Below, in pieces: positions 5,481 through 10,012 of a stretch of DNA of 10,012 bases. This DNA comes from CAZKCK01 sp964552325. Lineage in GTDB: Bacteria; Bacteroidota; Bacteroidia; Bacteroidales; TTA-H9. Each line of letters starts with the position of its first letter. The first letter of the stretch is position 1. A program made the translations under genes and the position numbers. The stretch covers positions 1 to 10,012 of the forward strand of contig CAZKHA010000127.1 in assembly GCA_964552325.1 (NCBI GenBank), read 5' to 3'. The notes under the pieces are model-generated. The model saw nothing but the letters and a program-made list of their open reading frames with translations, did not search any database and was not told the origin of the DNA.

Positions 5481-6275
5481 CTATCTGCTTACTTGCAACT
5501 TACGGGTAACGGTACCAGAAGGGGTTTTAAGCTTGAAGAAATAAAGCCCTGATTCAAGTTGGCCTGTATCGAAGCTAATTGAGTGTGTTCCATTAACAAA
5601 CTCAGCATTAGCCAACAAAGCTACTTGCTTGCCCATAAGGTCAAAAACTGATAATTGAATAATGGATGGTTCTTTTAAGGTAAACCTAATAGTAGTTTTA
5701 TCGTTACAGGGATTCGGCAAACATGTAATTTCAAAGCTATTGGTATTGGTAGTGATTGCGGTATAATTGGGATTTGACGCTCCAGGAGTTGGGCTGTTGA
5801 AGAAATACCATAGTGACCCACCATTTGGCGACAGCCCCATAGATACATCAGTGGTTTGAACATCGAAGCTCATCGTATCAACCACCGTGGTTTTGTCCGG
5901 CAACCAAAGTCCAATATGCTCACCCGATGCACTAAGCTTAAAGTCTACATTTAACACTCCGCCTGTAGGATCGCCATTGGCAATAAATACGATGAAACCG
6001 CCCGCTTGAACCGTTGTGAGCGACGGGCTGGTAGATGGAATTTGATAAAGTTTGTCGGGTTCATTCAAATCATCACTAATCCAGTATCCAGCCAAGTTAA
6101 TAGCCTGATTACCGCCATTATATATTTCAATCCAATCAGGATAATCGCCTTGCGGCCCAGGATAAGTGGTGGAATTGCTAGCCATAAACTCATTAATGCG
6201 AAGTTGAGCCATGGCAGCCGTAACGGTTAACACTAAAAATGCGATAACCATCAATCGAGTAAAATATCGAATCAT
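5481..6275 (-). CDS. Secreted lamin-tail-domain protein with T9SS C-terminal sorting signal
   Basis: An exported, probably cell-surface protein of unknown function, 264 residues. The ATG at 6275 gives a clean signal peptide (basic MIRYFTR, hydrophobic core, AMA/Q cleavage after about residue 23); the longer frame begins with TTG at 6302 and adds nine residues ahead of it. Residues about 24-165 form a lamin tail domain, an immunoglobulin-like fold: RINEFMASN, DYPDWIEIYN, INLAGYWISDD, FKLSASGEHIGLW, ending in PTPGASN. Residues about 181-264 are a T9SS type A sorting domain (CLPNPCNDKTTIRF, VFDLMGKQV, LESGLYFFKL), which directs passage through the outer membrane and attachment or release. No enzymatic domain is present. 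Neither a promoter nor a terminator is clear; the rplY promoter begins about 45 bases after its stop. Confidence 0.88.
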   Translation of the reverse strand: MIRYFTRLMVIAFLVLTVTAAMAQLRINEFMASNSTTYPGPQGDYPDWIEIYNGGNQAINLAGYWISDDLNEPDKLYQIPSTSPSLTTVQAGGFIVFIANGDPTGGVLNVDFKLSASGEHIGLWLPDKTTVVDTMSFDVQTTDVSMGLSPNGGSLWYFFNSPTPGASNPNYTAITTNTNSFEITCLPNPCNDKTTIRFTLKEPSIIQLSVFDLMGKQVALLANAEFVNGTHSISFDTGQLESGLYFFKLKTPSGTVTRKLQVSR

Positions 6276-6496
6276 AGACAGAACAGTGTTAATATTGGGC
6301 AATAAAATTACAACTATTTATGTCAGCTCCATACTAAAGCCCCAAATTCTTCGACATTTTTAGTATTTTTGTTGCTACTGAGGGCGTTCACCCAAGCAAA
6401 TATCCGTACGTGTGCATTAAATTAGAACGTTATGTAAAGCCAAAATGAATTGCCTTAAATCGACCCAAGTTTTTTAGTTCCTTATTTGTTTACGCT

Positions 6497-6964
6497 ATGC
6501 CTCAAGAAATTGAACGGAAATTTTTGGTGAAGGGTGATTTCAAATCCTTCGCCGTACATAAAATTAATATTCAACAAGGATATCTGTCCTCTGATCCTGA
6601 ACGCAGTGTTCGCATCCGTATTACTGACGATACGGGCTATATCACGATTAAAGGCAGCTCCTCGGCAACTGGTTTTAGCCGATTTGAATGGGAAAAGGAG
6701 ATTACATTAAATGAAGCCAATGAATTGATGAAGCTGTGTGAACCAGGGAAAATTCAGAAAACTCGGTATATTGTACCAATTACAATGCACCTTGTAGAGG
6801 TAGATGAATTTTATGGTGAAAATGAAGGATTGGTGATGGCCGAAATCGAATTAGAAAACGAAAAAGAGCATGTTGAACTTCCCGATTGGTTAGGAATGGA
6901 GGTAACCGGAAACCCCAAATATTACAATTCAGCACTTGTAAAAAATCCCTTCACAAAATGGTAA
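6497..6964 (+). CDS. CYTH-domain triphosphate-processing enzyme (triphosphate tunnel metalloenzyme)
   Basis: A short single-domain CYTH protein of 155 residues. The diagnostic E-x-E-x-K is E4-I-E6-R-K8 at the N-terminus. The alternating charged strands lining the tunnel follow: QGYLS, SVRIRI, YITIKG, FEWEKEI, KTRYIV, VEVDEFYGENEGLVMAEIEL, and a C-terminal VTGNPKYYNSALVKNPF. Such proteins bind triphosphates in a beta-barrel with Mg2+ or Mn2+. The closest short bacterial forms characterised (NeuTTM and CthTTM, from memory) hydrolyse inorganic tripolyphosphate or nucleotide triphosphates; adenylate cyclase or thiamine-triphosphatase activity is less likely for this form. No CHAD domain or neighbour accompanies it. 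Genes on both sides are separated by more than 220 bases, so it is probably transcribed alone. The ATG is the only sensible start. Confidence 0.92.
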   Translation: MPQEIERKFLVKGDFKSFAVHKINIQQGYLSSDPERSVRIRITDDTGYITIKGSSSATGFSRFEWEKEITLNEANELMKLCEPGKIQKTRYIVPITMHLVEVDEFYGENEGLVMAEIELENEKEHVELPDWLGMEVTGNPKYYNSALVKNPFTKW

Positions 6965-7239
6965 GTTTAAATAAAAGCACATATGGTTGTGTTATGTATT
7001 TCAACATTCAGCGCTAAGCCAACAACAAGCGTTTGAACCATTTCGATTGAAACCTTAAAAATTTACTACAGTGGTGCATAGTTCGGTTGAAATTCAGGCG
7101 AAAATTTTAAAAATTAAATAATTTACGACGTATTAAAAATTCTTACTCAATTAATTTATTTGTAGCTGATAAGAACATTAACCTTAGTATTTCCGATACC
7201 TCGTGCCATTTCAATAATCATAAATTCTGAATATAGTTG

Positions 7240-8421
7240 ATGATAAATAATAAGTTAATGCGATTTATAGTAAGGCTTGGTTTTTTGTTTAAAGCTTTTT
7301 TTCAATGGCTTATTGTGTTGGCATCGGCCAGCATAATTTCTTGCGAGGCACAAAAACAACCCCTCGAGAACCGGATAATTTGCTTGCTTCCTGAGCAAAT
7401 TAGCGAAAGCTCGGGTTTACTTGTTATTGGGGAAAATTATATTTGGTCACACGAAGATTCGGGTAACGATAATAAATTATATGGCTTCGATACTTTGGGT
7501 AACTTAAAGCGAACCTTGGTCATAAGCAATGTAGAAAATATTGACTGGGAGGATCTTACCACCGATAATGATGGAAATATTTATATAGCCGATTTGGGCA
7601 ACAACAACAATAATCGGGTTGATTTGGCTGTTTATCGTATCCCAAACCCTGAAAACTTTAGTGGAAACCAAGTACAAGCTGATATCCTGCAAATTAGCTA
7701 TGCTGATCAAGCTGCTTTTCCGCCCCCTTCGTATAATCATAATTTTGATGTTGAGGCTATCATTTGGCGCAGTGGCTTTTTGTACCTATTTACCAAAGAT
7801 AGGAGCCAACCCTTTAGTGGGCTGACTAAAATGTACAAATTGAGTGACGAACCCGGAACATACTTATTGCAAGCTGTTGATAGTTATTTTGTTGGTAGCG
7901 ATACGGATAACGACCGCATAACCTCCGCCGACTACAACCGGAGTACCGGCGAACTAGTTCTGCTTACGCATAATCGACTAATTTCGTTTACCAACTACCA
8001 AGACGATCATTTTTTTGATGGAACCATTACCGAATATTATTTTACCGATGAGCCGGGACAAAATGAGGCAATAGGATTTGTTGATGCGCAACGCTTGTAC
8101 ATGACCGAAGAAGGTAGCGGGGGCGAGGCTGGCACCTTGTATCAAATTAATTTGCCAGGGGTTAATACCAGTAACATGGGTTTGAATGCCCCTAAAAACA
8201 TCCGTATTTACCCCAATCCATCAAACCAATCTATTTCTGTAAGCACTCCTTTTGAAGGTTCCACGGCCGTACGCATTACCGATGCCTTGGGGAATAAGGT
8301 ACTAAACACGAACATCGCAAGTTGCAAACCTTTAAATATTAGCAACCTGACTGCTGGAGTGTATTACTTTTCAATTAGCTTAGGGCAACAAACTTTATCC
8401 AGGCGCTTTATAAAACACTAA
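7240..8421 (+). CDS. Exported beta-propeller-like protein with T9SS C-terminal sorting signal
   Basis: A 393-residue surface or secreted protein of unknown role. The frame is open from TTG at 7237, but the adjacent ATG at 7240 is the better start; ATG at 7258 is also possible. The N-terminus is a signal sequence with a hydrophobic stretch of about 20 residues ending IISC at C35, which fits a lipoprotein box; the alternative is signal peptidase I cleavage before QKQP. Residues about 42-310 contain repeated strand patterns of a propeller (ISESSGLL, YIWSHEDSGNDNKLYGFD, DWEDLTTDNDGNIYIADLGN, DVEAIIWRSGFLYLFTKD, ITSADYN, EAIGFVDAQRLYMTEE), similar in style to SdiA-regulated or phytase-like propellers. 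Asp/Asn-rich loops suggest metal binding. Residues 317-393 are a T9SS type A sorting domain (IRIYPNPSNQSISV, ITDALGNKV, LTAGVYYFSI). No catalytic motif is identifiable. Confidence 0.85.
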   Translation: MINNKLMRFIVRLGFLFKAFFQWLIVLASASIISCEAQKQPLENRIICLLPEQISESSGLLVIGENYIWSHEDSGNDNKLYGFDTLGNLKRTLVISNVENIDWEDLTTDNDGNIYIADLGNNNNNRVDLAVYRIPNPENFSGNQVQADILQISYADQAAFPPPSYNHNFDVEAIIWRSGFLYLFTKDRSQPFSGLTKMYKLSDEPGTYLLQAVDSYFVGSDTDNDRITSADYNRSTGELVLLTHNRLISFTNYQDDHFFDGTITEYYFTDEPGQNEAIGFVDAQRLYMTEEGSGGEAGTLYQINLPGVNTSNMGLNAPKNIRIYPNPSNQSISVSTPFEGSTAVRITDALGNKVLNTNIASCKPLNISNLTAGVYYFSISLGQQTLSRRFIKH

Positions 8422-8477
8422 AGAGAAGTTTTCAACAAAAGTTTGATAATTCTGCGTTTGCTATGTCGGTTGGCAAA

Positions 8478-8855
8478 CTAAAAAATCTGACCATGCCTAT
8501 GACGCCGTTCATTTTTGGTCATAAAATACAATGAAACGATTATTAGCAGCAGATAATCAGGTAATTCGTCGTATTTAAAATTAGTAAAAAGTATGTGAAA
8601 AATATGGTAGATGGAGGCAACAACAACCCCAAAGAAACCAAAAATATTAAAGTTATGGCGCGATAGTGCAAAGCTAAGAACTGCAAAAGCAATAAAAGCT
8701 ACAACAGTTACCACCTGAAAAAAGCCATTCCAAAAACTTTCGTCAAAACCCGGGTCTTTAAAAATAGTGTAAAGCACTCCACCCATAAACAAAACTACGC
8801 CGAACTTAAGTGCGATATAAATTAGTTCAGTTTTAGTATCCGAGTTTCTTTCCAT
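8478..8855 (-). CDS. Small four-helix membrane protein of unknown function
   Basis: 125 residues, not recognised as a named family. There are four hydrophobic segments: about 11-32 (LIYIALKFGVVLFMGGVLYT), 46-65 (FQVVTVVAFIAFAVLSFAL), 71-90 (IFGFFGVVVASIYHIFHILF) and 98-113 (LPDYLLLIIVSLYFM). A short charged N-terminus (MERNSDTKTE) and a basic tail (KNERRHRHGQ) flank them. The tail would be cytoplasmic by the positive-inside rule; with four helices the N-terminus would then be inside too. The ATG lies 12 bases after the trpS stop, so it is very likely the second gene of a trpS operon. It could be a small structural or transport-related protein; the context gives no pathway. Confidence 0.75.
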   Translation of the reverse strand: MERNSDTKTELIYIALKFGVVLFMGGVLYTIFKDPGFDESFWNGFFQVVTVVAFIAFAVLSFALSRHNFNIFGFFGVVVASIYHIFHILFTNFKYDELPDYLLLIIVSLYFMTKNERRHRHGQIF

Positions 8856-8867
8856 TGTGTTATCGAA

Positions 8868-9863
8868 TTAAAATGATTTAAATCCAATGATTTGCCTTAC
8901 GTCAGCAATGGTTTTTTGTGCACTGGCTTTCGCTTTTTCGGTTCCAATTTTCACAACCTTGCGTAAGTAGTCATTATCAGCATCAAGCTCAAGTATCCGT
9001 TCGCGTAAAGGAGCCGTAAACTCGGCCATATCAGCGGCTAATTGCTTTTTAAGGTCGCCATAGCGAATGCTGCATACGTTGTATTGGTCTTCAAAAAATT
9101 GCACAGTTTCGGGCTTCGATACAACTTGAAGCAGTTGAAAGATATTTTTGATAGCCTCAGGCTTTTCTTGGTTGGGCTCCGTAGGGCCACTATCCGTAAC
9201 GGCCTTCATCACTTTTTTGCGTATAGCTTCTGGCGAATCTGACAAGAAAATGGCATTGCCCTCGCCTTCCGATTTACCCATTTTGCCCGAGCCATCAAGC
9301 CCTGGAATTTTTACCAACTGCTGTCCAAAATTATATGCCTGTGGTTCAGGGAAGTATTCAGTATTATATAAACGGTTGAAGCGGTTTGCAAAAGTCCTGG
9401 TCATTTCTAAATGCTGCTCTTGGTCTTTTCCAACAGGTACCTTATGTGCCCGGTGAATGATAATATCGGCGGCCATCAAGGTAGGATACGTAAGAAGCCC
9501 TGCGTTGATATTATCAGGCTGTTTCCGGATCTTTTCTTTGAACGATGTGGTCCGTTCGAGCTCACCCAGATAAGCATTCATGTTTAGCAACAAGTACAGC
9601 TCGGCCACTTCTTGCACATCACTCTGAATATATAAGGTGCATTTTTCGGGATCAAGCCCTGCAGCCAAGTAATTCACCAACACACGCTTTACGTTCCCAT
9701 GCAAATCCTGAGGGGTTGGGTGGGTTGTAAGTGAATGATAATCAGCAATGAAAAAATAGCAGGTGTTTTCTTCCTGCATTTTAACGAAATTTTTTACTGC
9801 CCCAAAATAGTTACCTAGATGCAGTTCTCCGGTTGGCCTTATGCCGCTTACTACGATTTCCAT
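8868..9863 (-). CDS. trpS: Tryptophanyl-tRNA synthetase
   Basis: A class Ic aminoacyl-tRNA synthetase that attaches tryptophan to tRNA-Trp in the cytoplasm. Its 331 residues are the normal bacterial length. The HIGH-class signature is PTGELHLGNYFGA (HLGN at 15-18), and the KMSKS loop appears as GSGKMGKS (194-198), with Gly in place of the first Ser, a variant I recall in Bacteroidota. AADI at 131-134 and VGKDQEQHLEMTR at 144-156 line the tryptophanyl-adenylate pocket. The C-terminal helical anticodon-binding region ends in KTIADVRQIIGFKSF. ATG start with MEIVVSGIRPTG directly at the Rossmann fold. No T-box or leader peptide with Trp codons is visible upstream, so amino-acid-responsive control is not evident. 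The membrane protein gene follows after 12 bases. Confidence 0.96.
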   Translation of the reverse strand: MEIVVSGIRPTGELHLGNYFGAVKNFVKMQEENTCYFFIADYHSLTTHPTPQDLHGNVKRVLVNYLAAGLDPEKCTLYIQSDVQEVAELYLLLNMNAYLGELERTTSFKEKIRKQPDNINAGLLTYPTLMAADIIIHRAHKVPVGKDQEQHLEMTRTFANRFNRLYNTEYFPEPQAYNFGQQLVKIPGLDGSGKMGKSEGEGNAIFLSDSPEAIRKKVMKAVTDSGPTEPNQEKPEAIKNIFQLLQVVSKPETVQFFEDQYNVCSIRYGDLKKQLAADMAEFTAPLRERILELDADNDYLRKVVKIGTEKAKASAQKTIADVRQIIGFKSF

Positions 9864-9867
9864 GCTG

Positions 9868-9902
9868 CGAAAGTATAAAAATTTAACAACTACTTCATCA
9901 AA
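9868..9902 (-). promoter_or_regulatory. Candidate trpS promoter very close to the start codon
   Basis: On the minus strand TTTG (plus-strand 9899-9902) is followed, after a 23-base spacer, by TACTTTCG (9868-9875), one mismatch from TAnnTTTG. The ATG begins four bases after the -7 element, so transcription from it would start at or next to the start codon. The spacer is at the upper limit and the match is imperfect. Confidence 0.35.
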
Positions 9903-10012
9903 TTAACAAAATGCAAGCTAAATGGTTTGTCAAGGCAAATAACAGGCTCTTCGCTGTTTTTTGTGGGTAATTAAACAGTATGAAATGAAGATTTACTTAG
10001 TTAGAGGTTAGT

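Noticed and set aside
6364..6371. TATTTTTG, an exact plus-strand TAnnTTTG upstream of the CYTH gene
   Set aside because: No TTG or TTTG lies 17-23 bases upstream and it is over 120 bases from the start codon; a chance match is likely in AT-rich DNA.
6965..7239. 275-base stretch between the CYTH and propeller genes
   Set aside because: Scanned for ORFs, hairpins and promoters: only AT-rich sequence and very short frames, no terminator for the CYTH gene and no consensus promoter.
8456..8478. GTTTGC/GCAAAC hairpin between the convergent propeller and membrane-protein genes
   Set aside because: Only six pairs, an 11-base loop and no T-run on the correct side for either gene, so not called a terminator.
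9938..9962. AACAGGC...GCTGTTTTTT terminator-like sequence upstream of trpS
   Set aside because: The stem needs a bulge and has only six pairs, and no plus-strand gene ends there within the window.

Overview
The window is a stretch of a Bacteroidota (Bacteroidetes) chromosome. The evidence is a TrpRS, an RNase G and an L25 of the types seen in that phylum, two proteins ending in type IX secretion (T9SS) sorting domains, promoter-like sites matching the phylum's TTG-N17..23-TAnnTTTG consensus, and almost no Shine-Dalgarno sequences. The RNase G N-terminus (AFLHYLDLGPQ, NSL) looks closer to Bacteroidales relatives than to flavobacteria, but I cannot fix the genus. A run of exactly 100 N marks a scaffold gap, so this is a draft or metagenome assembly.

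Layout. 1-420: the 3' end of an HU-type DNA-binding protein gene, a 29-residue very basic protein resembling the bS22/mS38 ribosomal family, a strong hairpin, and an inverted-repeat-rich leader. 421-1971 (+): ribonuclease G. 1972-2110: two back-to-back terminators, one for each convergent gene. 2111-3355 (-): a FucP/GluP-type sugar:H+ symporter. 3356-4134: about 780 bp with no gene I can defend; it holds a good minus-strand promoter, a set of mutually exclusive hairpins and the gap. 4135-5355 (-): peptidyl-tRNA hydrolase and ribosomal protein L25, separated by a terminator. 5481-6275 (-): a secreted lamin-tail-domain protein with a T9SS signal. 6497-6964 (+): a CYTH-fold triphosphatase. 7240-8421 (+): a probable beta-propeller surface protein with a T9SS signal and a possible lipobox. 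8478-9863 (-): trpS followed by a small four-helix membrane protein, probably one operon.

Functionally this is mostly housekeeping for translation and RNA turnover (RNase G, the bS22-like protein, L25, Pth, TrpRS), with a sugar importer and two surface proteins between. Three start codons are best moved from the longest possible frame: Pth to GTG at 4698, the lamin-tail protein to ATG at 6275, and the propeller protein to ATG at 7240. I found no CRISPR array, transposase, tRNA, rRNA, phage gene or defence system. The items most worth a second look are the tiny bS22-like protein, the palindrome within the candidate rng promoter, the long leader upstream of the transporter, and open frames that run into the gap.
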